A DNA stretch of 64,000 nucleotides from Synchiropus splendidus (Eukaryota; Chordata; Actinopteri; Syngnathiformes; Callionymidae): NCBI RefSeq assembly GCF_027744825.2, contig NC_071334.1, positions 41,207,437-41,271,436 of the forward strand, written 5' to 3'. Below are positions 12,615-21,889 of the stretch, one piece after another (positions within the stretch are counted from its first letter, which is position 1; each line of letters begins with the position of its first letter). Below the pieces are notes generated by a model, which saw nothing but the letters and a program-made list of their open reading frames with translations, ran no database searches and was not told the DNA's origin. The position numbers and the translations under genes were made by a program.

Positions 12615-15600
12615 CTTGAGTGTGTGTGGCAGAAGCCCTCTCCATATGAAAGGTTAGGAGTGAAAAGATAAACAGCCACCTCGAAACACCTGGCCACACA
12701 TTATGTAAGGGAGTGCGTGCGCATGTGCGTGTCTCAAAACAAGACAGAGGTAAAACACCAGCAGCTGTCAAGCAAATGCACGATTGAGACATGGGAGTCA
12801 TCATTTCTTTTAAAAATGAAATCCACCAGAAAATCTCTACTGAGACATTGTACCCCCTTTGCTGGCTCATTTGCGCCACTCTGGTCATTGAACCATGTTT
12901 TTCCCTGTGACACAAATTTGGTCAACTTGAGTCCTAAGGTCTAAGATACAATATGTATGTAAGAGAGCTATTGTGAGCATTGGCGTGTGTCTGTGTGAGA
13001 TTGCTGGCCTTTTCTTCCAACCATTGAACGCCATAATATGTTGCTCCCACTTAAAAGAGCTGGATAGAAGACACGCAACCTGTTTAATCTTTCCCTTTTT
13101 AAGATCGGATATCCTGTTTCATCTAGAACACTCAACAACAAAACAAAAAGGTGCATTGTAGGAAAAATAAATTCACATCCATTGATGTCGCAGATCTTCT
13201 AAGATCTGTTAGCTTTTCATGTGCATGAAGTGTAATTCATCACAAAAAGTAATATATGACAGAATACATTTCGTGATTGTTATTTTGTTGTGGTTTAGTT
13301 TAGCCATTATTAACACGGGTGCAAGTTCAAGGTCCTCACAGACGATCGCTGGAACGACTAAAAACTGAAATTAATGAGGAAAAAAAAATCTTTGTGATGA
13401 TTGCATTTTTTTCCGTGTATTTATAATTTGATTTCCATCCTGAATGTGTATTATGTATTAAGCTTCCTTGAGGAACTTTTTTATGCACTTTTTGAGCATG
13501 TATCAAAGCCGTCTGCACATATACCAGGCATTGCTAGAGATTAAAACGCTTTCACTATTTAAGTGCATCAAAGAGAGTCATCAGGAATGTTTTTGTTTTG
13601 TTATATGGTCAAATTTAGTTTCTGCAAACAAAAATATTTGATGTTGTGAATGTATTTACGGCGCATTCCCGAGTCACGAAATGCACAATGATGAGATTCA
13701 ACATCCTTGGGAAAGGAAAGTATACTGCAAGCTGATATCTAATCGTAGTCACTTGTGTCAAGCTTGATTCTGCAGCGAGATTAAACAGTCATATTCATTT
13801 TCTGAAACGGTCTACAGCTATTTTAAGCAGTGGTTACAGTATTACTCAGCACACAGAAGACCACATTGTGCCACTCAAAATATATACAGTATATATATAT
13901 GTTTTCATCATGCAACCTCGTAATGAAAAGGATACCGTGCTGCTGGAGTATGGCGATATATCAGCCATGTCTTGGAGGTCGCCACACTCTGACTTGATGA
14001 TGGACAGCGAAAGGTTCTCATGATGGCTCGGGGAGCTTTGTCTGTGATGGTGGTGACTGAGATGACCTCCTCCCAGGGAAGCCATTTTGGTTCTGAGGCT
14101 GACGTTTTCCCGAGTCATGTTTAAAGAGTCGGGTGAGGATCGGTGGTGGTCTTTCGGAGCTGGAGGGTAACCGCCACTGTGTGAACCAAGGGGGTTGTGG
14201 AAGGGGTAGCCCATCAGAGGAAGTGGGAAAGGGTGGCGAAAGGATGGAGGGCTGAATCCAAGTGAGGCTGTCAGAGGTGAAGGGTGGAGTGAGGGGTGGT
14301 GAGGTGAGGGAGGTGGTGGGAGAGAAGAGTTGCTCTCTCCTCCGCTGCTTTTGCGCACAACCAGTGGCAGTGCCTCGGTCTGATCATTGGGTGTACGCAC
14401 ACCACTAAGTCTGCCACTCAAATTGTTGAAGGAGTCCAGAGGGCTGGGGACAATAACGTCACCAAAGCAGTGCAGCCTTTGAGTTGATGGGTGGTAATTT
14501 GGATGGGGGCTTCCGTCCCCATTCAGACTGATGCCCAGAGCACCAGCATGGAATCGTGAGTCCGGGGTGAGGGAGGGCAGAGGGGTGAAGGGTGGCGGAC
14601 ATGAAGAGGAGTTTGATGAGGAGGATGGGGCTGCAGGTGTACTACTAAGGCAGCCATGATGGTTGCTAATGGCCTGTTTGGGTGAAGAGAAACCCTTTAC
14701 CACTGTGTCGACGACCTGTGACACGGCACAGTTCAGCTCCTGTTTCAGAGTCTCAGCCAGCTGTTGGCCTCCCCCTGTAGACTCCCTCCTTCTTATCACT
14801 CTGACTCCAATTCTTTCCTCTTCATCTCGACCCTCCACTTCCTCCTCCATCTCGCCATCCATCAAGTTCTGTTCTCGGAGCAGTGCTCTGGCCCGGTCTA
14901 AAAACAAACCTGGATCGAGATCAGACAGGTCCTCCTGACTCGGCATCCTCTGGTCCCGGTGCCGCTCCTCCAGGCCATCAGAGCGAATACTGTCCTCTGA
15001 CATGTTCCCATCCTCATCCCTTTCACCTCCTCTATCTCCTCTGTTATTCTCCACGTTCTCCTCCTCTTCTTCTGTCTCAGAGTCGTAGATCTGGTAGAAC
15101 TTTTCCTGAAGTTGCCGTAATTGTTTCTGAAAAAAAAAAAAAAAAAGTCAAATCTACGGCACAAGTAATTGCCGGGTGATGCCCAAAGTTTTCTGCGAAG
15201 AACAGAAGCACTTGGACAATAAATCAGATGAAGACAATGGTAAAATGAGATTTTAGATCCAATCTTTGTTGGCAAAATACCTGCATGTCTTCCAGCTGCA
15301 GCCTCAACTGCCGACGCTCCTCCTGCCGCTGCTCCTGCCTGGAACACACCAGCTGTGTGAAGCTATGCTGCTGCTGTGGCAGCCGCTGCTTCCGTTTGTT
15401 TTCCCGATAAACCTCAACGGCAGTGACCGTACCACCCCTAGACCTGGGAGGGCTCAACAGGGAGGAAGGACGGTCACTCCGGCTGTGGTTGCAACTGCTG
15501 TTCCCGTCACCTCTGTGGTCAATGCTGCTGTTGTTGCTATTGTTGGCGTTGTCGCAGTGGCTTTCTGATACATGGTCTTCAGCATTGGGGCGGACCAGTG

Positions 15601-16311
15601 GTGAGTGGCTCATGCCACGAATTATGTTCTCCACTCGAGCTCGCTTGGCACGGAGATGTTCATCTGAAAGCCGATCTAAGTCAAAGGAGGAGAGGGCGAG
15701 GGGCTGCGACGGAGCATGAGAGCTTAGAATTGCGGAAGGTAGCGGCCGTCCAAAAGAGGAGGAAGAAGAAGGAGGATGAGGATGGCCGGGAGAGCAGTCA
15801 GAGGGGCTGTCGCCGTCTCGTGAAGAAGAGTTGCTACAGGCGTCCTCAGCCTGGATCTCTGAGCCCCCACTGGACAAAGCCCCATTGCCCTACAAGTACA
15901 CAGAAGAGCGTGCATTCTGAGCAGGTTGACAATGATGATGAGGAGAGTTGAAGACAAAAATAAACATGATATTATATAGTTGGGTGTTGGGCGTACCTGG
16001 AAGCCAGAATCACTGCCTCCATTCTTGCCCATGTTATTCTTCAGAAGCTGAGAGATAATGGTGGCTCCAGCAAAAGGCATCAGCGTATCTTCATAGGAGT
16101 TTGCCCTCTTCAGCAACTTCCTCAGAACATTTGACTTCTGTGTGTCACCGGAGCAGTCTCCATCCTGATCGAGGCCATGTGACTGGTTCATGCTGCCCAG
16201 TAGGTTCTCCCTGGCACGAGTGAATATACCTACAGTCCTCTTTACCCCGATGTCAACACGTCGGCGCTTTGTCTGTCTTGTTACAACGGCGACGCTGTCA
16301 TGATCAGGCAT
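1535..16311 (-). CDS. prox1: Prospero homeobox transcription factor, prox1 family (partial, 806 residues in window)
   Basis: Joined coding span of the five exons 16311-15997, 15889-15281, 15126-13936, 9637-9530 and 1729-1535. All junctions are phase 0 and GT-AG, and no internal stop occurs. The protein runs from the NLS and LxxLL boxes through Q-rich and Pro/Ser-rich regions to the homeodomain and most of the way into the Prospero domain. With the missing last exon it would be about 867 residues, against 737 in human PROX1 (from memory). The excess lies in low-complexity Ser/Pro/Asn/His runs. All conserved blocks are present, so the gene is probably functional. Paralogue assignment (prox1b versus prox3 versus prox1a) is open. 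Confidence 0.93.
2225..2312 (-). repeat. tRNA-like SINE fragment, internally deleted
   Basis: On the minus strand the segment reads like the common fish repeat beginning GGCACAGTGGAGCAGTG. It has a box-A-like TTAGCATGG directly abutting a box-B-like GGTTCGAATCC (complement of 2273-2283). In an intact tRNA-derived head the two boxes lie about 30-40 bases apart, so the middle has been lost. The trailing part (TTTTCTCCGGGT) is the usual downstream part of this repeat. It is not a functional tRNA gene because no cloverleaf can form. Confidence 0.5.
3500..3745. repeat. Dispersed MITE-like repeat, copy 1
   Basis: The left part carries GAAGGGCTACCATTTGATCAG and the right part ends TTGGTGACCTTTGCT, giving a roughly palindromic layout with a CACCAA/TTGGTG end motif. 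The middle, with ATAACCAATGATGTAACAAAA and GGTTATTACATGAAAATG, matches the middle of the copy at 27235-27490. Related pieces lie at 21890-22095 and 28041-28135. This is probably a non-autonomous DNA transposon; no coding capacity is seen. Confidence 0.5.
5886..6050 (-). mobile_element. Old Rex3-type LINE relic
   Basis: The plus-strand text (ATGCCAGAACCACCTCAACA through CACAGTTCATCACC) aligns with 36272-36457 inside the Rex3 element of this same window: shared CTCCTCTCA, GGAGAAGCA, TTCTCACC, CTGCCACCCTT, GAGAAAAC, TTTCAGCCGCT and GTATCCGGGA. It has many substitutions and lacks an internal block of about 25 bp. It corresponds to the region just C-terminal of the reverse-transcriptase core, read on the minus strand. 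The long plus-strand open frame over it (5619-6263) is an antisense accident. It is an old insertion in the prox1 intron. Confidence 0.75.
6270..6650. promoter_or_regulatory. Candidate intronic conserved noncoding block
   Basis: A stretch of balanced, non-repetitive sequence with several homeodomain-type sites: GTGTAATTAATCC near 6310, CCTAATTACTGC near 6340, CCAATTAGGGG near 6592 and TCTAATTCCC near 6619. It lies directly beyond the Rex3 relic, in an intron of a developmental regulator, where such elements are common. Conservation cannot be measured here, so this is inference from composition and place only. Confidence 0.25.
8086..8115. repeat. (AT)n microsatellite
   Basis: About 15 uninterrupted AT units inside the prox1 intron. 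Confidence 0.95.
8373..8443. repeat. (AAAAT)n pentanucleotide microsatellite
   Basis: About 14 near-perfect copies of the five-base unit AATAA/TTATT. The minus-strand open frame through it (poly FILFY) is a product of the repeat. Confidence 0.95.
9160..9330. promoter_or_regulatory. Candidate conserved block upstream of the homeodomain exon
   Basis: Contains ATTAAGGCCAGACATTCTAATTATGC, with a TAATTA homeobox core, in unique sequence about 200 bp from the exon at 9530. It is listed only as a candidate intronic element. No alignment is available and it may be ordinary intron. Confidence 0.15.
9530..9637 (-). CDS. prox1 coding exon 4: start of the homeo-Prospero domain
   Basis: A 108-nt, 36-codon, phase-0 exon, residues about 706-741. 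The acceptor ATTCCAG is just above 9637 and the donor GTAAGAGG starts at 9529. It encodes [18 protein letters not shown] followed by [18 protein letters not shown], the first helices of the Prox homeodomain. Vertebrate Prox1 as I remember it has MLKTYFSDVK, so M-F replaces T-Y here. The acceptor is followed six bases later by a second CAG (ATTCAG), so a two-residue shorter splice form is possible. The neighbouring introns are 7.8 kb downstream and 4.3 kb upstream. Confidence 0.95.
9638..13935 (-). other. prox1 intron (4.3 kb)
   Basis: GT-AG intron between the Pro/Ser-rich exon and the first homeodomain exon (donor GTATCC from 13935, acceptor CCAG at 9638-9640). It holds a (TG)n(AG)n microsatellite near 12569-12614 and a short AT run near 13890. 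The block around 10100-10220, with GCATTAATAGCC and GGTCAATTAGCG, is unique and could be regulatory. No transposon or second gene is recognised. Confidence 0.85.
12569..12614. repeat. (TG)n(AG)n compound microsatellite
   Basis: TG units followed directly by AG units in the prox1 intron. Antisense open frames rich in HTHTHA are its product. Confidence 0.9.
13936..15126 (-). CDS. prox1 coding exon 3: central acidic and Pro/Ser-rich region
   Basis: A 1191-nt, 397-codon, phase-0 exon, residues about 309-705. The acceptor is a long T tract plus CAG at 15129-15127; the donor is GTATCC at 13935. It starts [20 protein letters not shown], finishing the glutamine-rich/coiled segment. It then carries an acidic run with [88 protein letters not shown] and [14 protein letters not shown], all recognisable Prox1 blocks in the right order. 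IKSE fits the psi-K-x-E sumoylation consensus known at this place in Prox1. Long Ser/Pro/His insertions make this region longer than in mammals. Reading past the donor gives a stop within 30 codons, so the splice is needed. Confidence 0.95.
15127..15280 (-). other. prox1 short intron (154 bp)
   Basis: Donor GTATTTTGCC, acceptor T-rich tract then CAG. It interrupts the protein between LEDMQ and KQLRQL, a stretch that, as I remember, is continuous within the large second exon of mammalian PROX1. Translating through it meets a stop after about 16 codons, so retention would truncate the protein. Confidence 0.88.
15281..15889 (-). CDS. prox1 coding exon 2: conserved [12 protein letters not shown] block and Q-rich region
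   Basis: A 609-nt, 203-codon, phase-0 exon, residues about 106-308. It begins [20 protein letters not shown], then a Ser/Pro/His-rich linker, then the strongly conserved [19 protein letters not shown] and [10 protein letters not shown] block. After an Asn/Ser-rich stretch come [17 protein letters not shown], a basic segment, and an Arg/Gln/Glu-rich helix ending LQLEDMQ. These match mammalian Prox1 closely outside the low-complexity parts. Borders: acceptor TTGTAG above 15889, donor GTATTT from 15280. Several plus-strand open frames over it are antisense artefacts of its skewed composition. Confidence 0.94.
15890..15996 (-). other. prox1 very short intron (107 bp)
   Basis: Donor GTACGCCC after the codon for the last residue of GGSDSGFQ, acceptor TTGTAG before GNGALSS. 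The length is not a multiple of three, so reading through shifts frame and leaves the conserved sequence. With it removed, the protein aligns with Prox1 on both sides. It lies inside what I remember as one uninterrupted coding exon in mammals. Confidence 0.88.
15997..16311 (-). CDS. prox1 coding exon 1: N-terminus with NLS and NR boxes
   Basis: A 315-nt, 105-codon exon starting at the ATG complementary to 16309-16311. A GTG lies directly upstream in frame, but the ATG gives the Prox1 start MPDHDS. It encodes [17 protein letters not shown], a nuclear localisation region, then [15 protein letters not shown] with an LxxLL-type box (LRKLL, residues 63-67) and [17 protein letters not shown] with a second box (ISQLL, 86-90), the parts of Prox1 reported to bind nuclear receptors. 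Between the NLS and the first box it reads [16 protein letters not shown] and is shorter and different from Prox1a/mammalian Prox1, which is the main reason to suspect prox1b or prox3. The product is a nuclear DNA-binding factor; Prox1 acts in lens, retina, liver and lymphatic endothelium. Confidence 0.95.
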
Positions 16312-16387
16312 CACGCAGAAGATTTAAAATAACATGACCAAGGGTCTTCACACACTCACACAGGGGCAGATGAAGGAGAGCAGCAGC
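16312..16387 (-). other. prox1 5'UTR portion of exon 2
   Basis: A minus-strand acceptor (TTCTTGCCAG, complement of 16388 upward) precedes 76 nt of leader before the ATG at 16311. Predicted from the splice motif only. Confidence 0.6.
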
Positions 16388-17921
16388 CTGGCAAGAAATG
16401 GAAAACAGTTTCTGTATTTTAGCCTGACATATGTATTATTATCTTCTATGTCTCTTTTAATATAATGTTTAATGAGAAATATTTTTTGGCTCTTTATGGA
16501 TTGTATTATTCTTTTGTCATATCATCACAATATTTAGCAACTTTGATTTATAGTTAAGCTCTTTTTACTATCTTAACAGACAGGGAGTCACATGGGGAGC
16601 TTTGATAAAATACACATCAGTATGACTGACCTGAAAAGGCAAGGCTTTCACAATAATTCACAGGATTTTTCTTTCTTCTTCTTTTTTTTATTCCACACCC
16701 ATTAATAGCTGCTGCACTATGATTTTTTTTTTTTCCAAAGGTGACTATCTACATCCCAATAACTCTACATGTAAGAAAGAATGAAGTACGATTCAACGGT
16801 TCTATCAAGAATCTCTTGCGAATCTACCAGATATTCACTTTACCGTCAAATGACATCCTCATAAGATAAGAAAAAAAAACAACTTTCTCTTGCAGTTTTA
16901 TATTCATGAAATAAGTTGCGAACGACCCCTGCCGCCCTTTAGACGTTTGCATGAATTTTGCTTGCGATTTGAGGGTCAGGTGCATGCAAATATTTCACAA
17001 ATAAGTTTTGCCAAAGGAGAGAGCAGTTCCTCTCCGGTGTCAGACATGTTAGATGTCCTTCCCTAAACAGCGAACCAAAGACATTTTGGACAACTCTTTG
17101 TGTCCGAGATTGAGCGGTGTTTGCGTCATTTGGCGACTGTCCTATTAGGACGATGAACTTTTCTTCTGAAACATAGACCAAATTTCGGGTATTTTTTCTT
17201 TACGCTGAACACGAAAGTAGAACTGAGATTGTGCCAGTGGTTTTCTGTCACACTGATGACTTCTCTCCTTGTTTTGTAAAGACATGAAGAGTGAAACTCA
17301 TCTTAGAGCAAATAAGTCAACACCGCTGGTCATACTGGCATCAGTCAGTCTGCTTCGTCGCCCTCATGCTGTAACGAATTAATACTTCTTATGCTTGGAA
17401 CTTAATAAACTTTCATTTGCCGCTTCGCAAAAATACACTTTGCGCAAATAAATTCAGATACCTCATGACATAAAATGCCGTGTTTAACCTAACTTTGGGA
17501 AACAAGTTTGAGGTCTCAATTTTGTTCGTCTTCTAGATTTTAAGTTTCGCCACCAACGCATGTCCACGTAAATAAAAGCACTCGCTGATGAATGTTAATC
17601 CACGGTGCTCACTTGAAATTGGTCAAACGAATTCACCTTTACGCACTACTTTCACGCGTCATGACACATTTTTCGACCCCGCTTACAGTGTGGCGCACAG
17701 CTGAGAGCAAAGCATCAAATTCCCTAAATTCAACACGTTCCAAGAAACGCCATAATGTCTGATGACGGTGGCCGGTTTCAGGTTAGAATTGTATATATCT
17801 CGGTCGGACGGGGAAAACAAAGTTCTGCCTGAGGTTGTCTCGGATGGGCACGCGGTACAAGCTGGCTCAGTCATGAAGACGGTCCAACATTAAACTCAGA
17901 GATCACAAGAGTTCCACTTAC
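16388..17921 (-). other. prox1 first intron (5'UTR intron, 1.5 kb)
   Basis: Predicted between the donor GTAAGTGG at 17921 and the acceptor at 16390-16388. It contains T-rich tracts near 16680-16735 but no transposon. Much of 16900-17900 is unique sequence with scattered CpG, compatible with promoter-proximal regulatory DNA. Confidence 0.6.
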
Positions 17922-18310
17922 TTGTTTCTCAGTCGAAGAAGACGCGAAAAACAAGGTCCGCGTGTCGCTGTGTGTGTGTGTGTGTGTCTGCGTAGATGGG
18001 AGAGAGACACGGTGCTCCAAGAAAGTGTGTGTGATCTGGAGAGAGTGAGAGACATAGATGAATGGAGAGAGACAGGTCGGAAAAAGAGAGACGCAGAGTG
18101 TAAGAGAGAGAGTTTGCTCTTGTGCGCCGCTCTCCTCCGGGGATGGAAGTGTTCCGCTTCGAGCGCAACAAGCCCACTCGTGTTTTCTCCCTCTCACGCT
18201 TTGCAAGACTCCCGGCAAGACTCAAGAAGAGACGCACATGAAGGATAAGTGAAGACGCTGCGTCACTGGCCCCGGAGTGAGGTAACGACGCCACCTGACC
18301 AATAAGAAGA
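17922..18310 (-). other. Predicted prox1 exon 1 (noncoding leader)
   Basis: The minus strand has a consensus donor ACAA/GTAAGT at 17922/17921, downstream of a CpG-containing stretch (18120-18300). The leader would include a (CA)n run (complement of 17965-17987) and CT-rich sequence. The 5' end is set only by the TATA-like motif at 18335-18342 and is approximate. Short open frames here carry no known domain. Confidence 0.5.
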
Positions 18311-18342
18311 CGGAACCGCGGACGCTGGATTTGGTTTATAAA
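18299..18342. promoter_or_regulatory. Core promoter: palindromic TATA motif with CCAAT box
   Basis: TTTATAAA at 18335-18342 is its own reverse complement and so could serve either strand. For prox1 (minus) it predicts a start near 18310. A CCAAT motif at 18299-18303 lies about 35 bp to the left, which is the usual spacing for a plus-strand start near 18367, not for prox1. Sequence alone cannot say which strand uses it, and both may. Confidence 0.45.
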
Positions 18343-19280
18343 GAGCGACTCGGAGCAGCAAGATGAGGCAAGAGCGCACAAACTGCCAGGTCAATGAAAA
18401 GACTTTGCTTATAGTGCTCATTAACTACTTTTGACTCTTTTTTAAGGGTCACTGACTTGGTGCGAGACAATCGAATAATAAAGTCATTGATTATGTGCTC
18501 AGACTAGATTTATGGTTATTGAAGTGCATTTTAATGCGAAATCACTTTTTATTGCACTTGTAAAGCTGAAATGAAACACATTTAAGACCCCTGTTTGATC
18601 TCATATCAGGGTTCATGCGCGGACTAACTCTGCAAAAGACAAAATCTTAATAAAACTAAACAACAATTTGACTTATAGATAATAATATCTGCTTGGCCAT
18701 TTGGTAAGTTTCAAGAAAAAATTGAAGCCGACAGCCATTCCACAATTTCAAGCACTAGACGGGTATTTAATTGACTTCGTGATAAAAAAAAAAACGGAAC
18801 GGCCTTTTTTGGTCATTAAAAATGACTCGTGTGGGCTGATATGACTGAAATTAATTTGAAAATTCGGCCAAACTTTATTAACTTTTAAATTAATTACATA
18901 TATCACTTCACCCTGACTGAAAACAAGTACCTGTAAAACAAAACCCATAATCAAGTTAATTTGTTATTCGTGGAATTGGCTGAATGAGTATTTTGAGTAT
19001 TTGATTCTTTGATTCTTCTTGTTATTTCGAAAATTAACTTAAAAGGACACAAATGATGTTCAGAATAATATTTTAATCAAGAACACCTCTGTCGCGGGTG
19101 GAAACCTTTTTTAAGAAAAATATTGATATATCTGTGTTTACTTGGACTATATTGTTCCACAATTATCTATTTTTTATTAGTGTTTATTTATGTAGCGTCT
19201 GTTACAGCATTGCAATCCAATTTGCGCTCGATCTAAGTCCAACGTCTATAATTTCCTTTGATATATTTCAGGAATTCAAC

Positions 19281-19292
19281 GAAAGTGAAACA
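19281..19292 (+). promoter_or_regulatory. ISRE/IRF-like site 1
   Basis: GAAAGTGAAACA fits the GAAANNGAAA interferon-response/IRF consensus. It lies in the 13-mer AACGAAAGTGAAA, which recurs exactly at 19626-19638, about 1 kb upstream of the predicted prox1 start. Confidence 0.35.
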
Positions 19293-19628
19293 TGTTTTCC
19301 TGGAGAAACCACGGGGAATGCACACGGGCCGAGACTCTCTTCCGATCTGACCGCAGTTATTTGGCACGCACTGACGTTGCGGGCTGCTCTTTTCATGTCA
19401 CAAATGCGCTGGGAAATAAAGATGTGACCTATTTCGCCGCGGGTGATGTCGCGTTCTATTGTTTGGCAACTTTGAAATAATATTTCTGCGAATTTAAGTG
19501 CAAAGGTACCACGGGCAGCGGAAACCATTTTTCTTACAGAGACACCCCGTCAGAATTAAAAATTGAGATTATAGCGTGAACAGCTTTTTTGTGGGGGAAT
19601 TGGAGTTTTTGTTTGGAGCTGTACAAAC

Positions 19629-19640
19629 GAAAGTGAAATA
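19629..19640 (+). promoter_or_regulatory. ISRE/IRF-like site 2
   Basis: GAAAGTGAAATA, in the same orientation as site 1 and 348 bp away, shares the exact 13-mer AACGAAAGTGAAA. The flanking sequence is otherwise different, so this is not a simple duplication. Confidence 0.35.
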
Positions 19641-19746
19641 CGCCTCCCCACAGTTTATTGGTGGGTCAGAATGAACCCCTTTTTTCAGTCTAATAAGTCA
19701 TGTAATGATTACGTGATGAAGCACCCCGTTTTCGGCGGATGTGATG

Positions 19747-19759
19747 TGACCCTGAACCT
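19747..19759 (-). promoter_or_regulatory. DR1-like nuclear receptor site
   Basis: The minus strand reads AGGTTC-A-GGGTCA, two half-sites spaced by one base, the type bound by COUP-TF, HNF4 or RXR dimers. COUP-TFII is a known activator of Prox1 in lymphatic endothelium, so the location about 1.4 kb upstream is suggestive. A 13-base match can arise by chance. Confidence 0.3.
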
Positions 19760-21889
19760 GTGTGTGTTTCAACTAATAAAAAGATTATCATTATCGCTTG
19801 TGTGAGTTGTAGAGTGTGATATGCGAGTGTTCGGCATGCTGAAGTTCTAATAACCCACTATCCAGCGTCCGTCTTGCCAACATCGATCACATCAAATTCC
19901 AGAATGCTGATTGGATTATTTTCGTTGACCACGTCATGTTCTTTGTGGAGCTGCTTCACTGAGGGAGCGATTTTCTACTACCCCATAAGCAGGATGTTAT
20001 GAATTATATTTTCTTCAGGTGATACATTGGAACAATTCTAGCAACAGTGTTATATGTTTTATATGTGTTAAAACATATTCAAATGGTACTTAAAATAGAA
20101 GAAATGTAGTCTGACCTCATGCATCAGGGGATTTAGGTGGCGCCACCTATTGACCACCTGTCACTGCTAAATAAAGTCTCTGAAATAGAGTCTTTCATCC
20201 ACTTTCTTGATCTTGGATCATGGGGACACCCAGACTACTCTCATTTGCATCTCCATTGATCAGTAAGACTTAATGTTTGTTTTTCCCAGAAAAGCATGCA
20301 TGTTTGCATTTGTAACAATTCAGTCAAAGATGGAAAACTCTAATTTGGACAGACCAGGTTTCTCATGTTGCTATGACTCCTGTCCCTGATTTTTCCAGCA
20401 TCAAAGTGAACTGAACTGGGCACATTTTACTGGAGCTGCTTCTTGTTTTCTTCGGTTGGCAAATGCCCACTTCTAGACCATGGGCAAGGTAAGGTACAAG
20501 AATAAAATGCCATTTTGAGGCTGCATCCATTGGTTCTAATCTCATCTTTTTCCGTGCTGGTTTTGAAAAAGTGCTCCGTAAAAACAAGGCAGTTTCAGGC
20601 GTGCACACAAATGCACTGGTGACAAGTACAAATGCCTGGCCTGTTAAACTGGTGTTTGGGACTGGCTTCTCTGTAGAATGTGTGTTCACCTGCTGCTTAT
20701 TACAATGAAAGAGTAGCTGACAATTTTCTGTTTATATTTACAAGAAGTGGTTTCATAATGTATCATATATGGTGCCTTAAAATGCCAAATGCAGGGAGGA
20801 CTTTTTTCATGACATTTCGGGTCCCATTTTACGCTCATTTCTGTGACCTGAAATGATATAGAGGAATATTGTATGGTTCTTTTGATAAACACCAACATTT
20901 TGGAACACGGAAAAAAGAAAGCAAAGAGAAGTAATGACAATCGAAATGAGGGTGGGAATAATGGCCGAGATAAGGACAGACGCTCTTTCTGTCTTCTAGC
21001 CCCATTCTCTGGCCCTATTCCCCTCCATAAAGATGCTATTAGTCAGGACATTAGTGAAGAACAGCTAAAAGCGGTCAGTGTTGAGGAGGGTCCGAGGGTT
21101 TGCGCTGAGAACTGTGACACAAGCACACACACACACAGAGAGTAGAAGCAGCAGGTGAGGAGGTAAGAGGTGGTAGAAACCGTACTCGCTGCATCTCAGC
21201 TCTTCTGCAGTCAGTGATGAGCTGCTTTGCAGATGTGCCACCAGATGGTGGAATTTCTGATTTAGCAACATAGCAACTGCAATCTGGACTATATCCACTC
21301 ACAATTTCAAATTACATTTTTGTAGTAATTACTTCATGCTGATACTGCTGAAATGGAATGCTAAACTATGGTAAAACTGAATTCAGAATGCAGTGTTGCA
21401 CTAAGCGAGAACCAGAAACATGCATTGATGACATAGGGTCAGCTCCTGCCGACGCATCTGTGTGGGTAAACAAGCTCATCAGCGTCCCACAGGGCATGTC
21501 AGCCTGTTTTCCTCACCAAATGATGTGGAGCACCATAAAAATGGGTGAAGCAACTTAAAAGACCAAAGCGCAACAGGCAACCACAATTTCACTGCTGTAC
21601 AGGAACCTTGTGGCCTAAAGGTTGTCTCAAACAGGTACTGAGAACTGTAGAAGAAACAGGAACGTATCATCATAACCACACAATGTCATAAATGTTTGTC
21701 AATTTAGAGAAAAAGAAAAATCGATTTGATTGATCGAGACACGAAACTGCAGGAACAAAAACACAGTATCTGACCTGCTATTAACAAATGTGTGCAACTC
21801 AGTCAATGTAGTGCACTTGCATCGCTCCACTGAAGTGTCCTGTTGAAAAAAAAAAAACTGAGCAGTAAAAACAAGTTATGTTTGGTTGG

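Larger units (their letters stand above)
18343..21889. other. prox1 upstream flank, unique sequence with no gene seen
   Basis: No transposon or coding similarity is recognised. The block 19260-19770 has balanced composition and several transcription-factor-like motifs listed separately. A CA run is near 21120-21138. Open frames here, for example antisense at 20363-20689, show no domain and are taken as chance. It may contain a divergent noncoding transcript, as reported beside mammalian PROX1. Confidence 0.6.

Noticed and set aside
14663..15951. Several plus-strand open frames of 90-117 codons across the prox1 exons
   Set aside because: They are antisense shadows of conserved prox1 coding sequence with low-complexity content and no splice support.
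16939..18381. Short open frames in the first intron and 5'UTR, including ones rich in Leu/Ser/His
   Set aside because: They come from CT/CA-rich leader sequence and show no domain. A possible upstream reading frame cannot be judged without the true transcript start.
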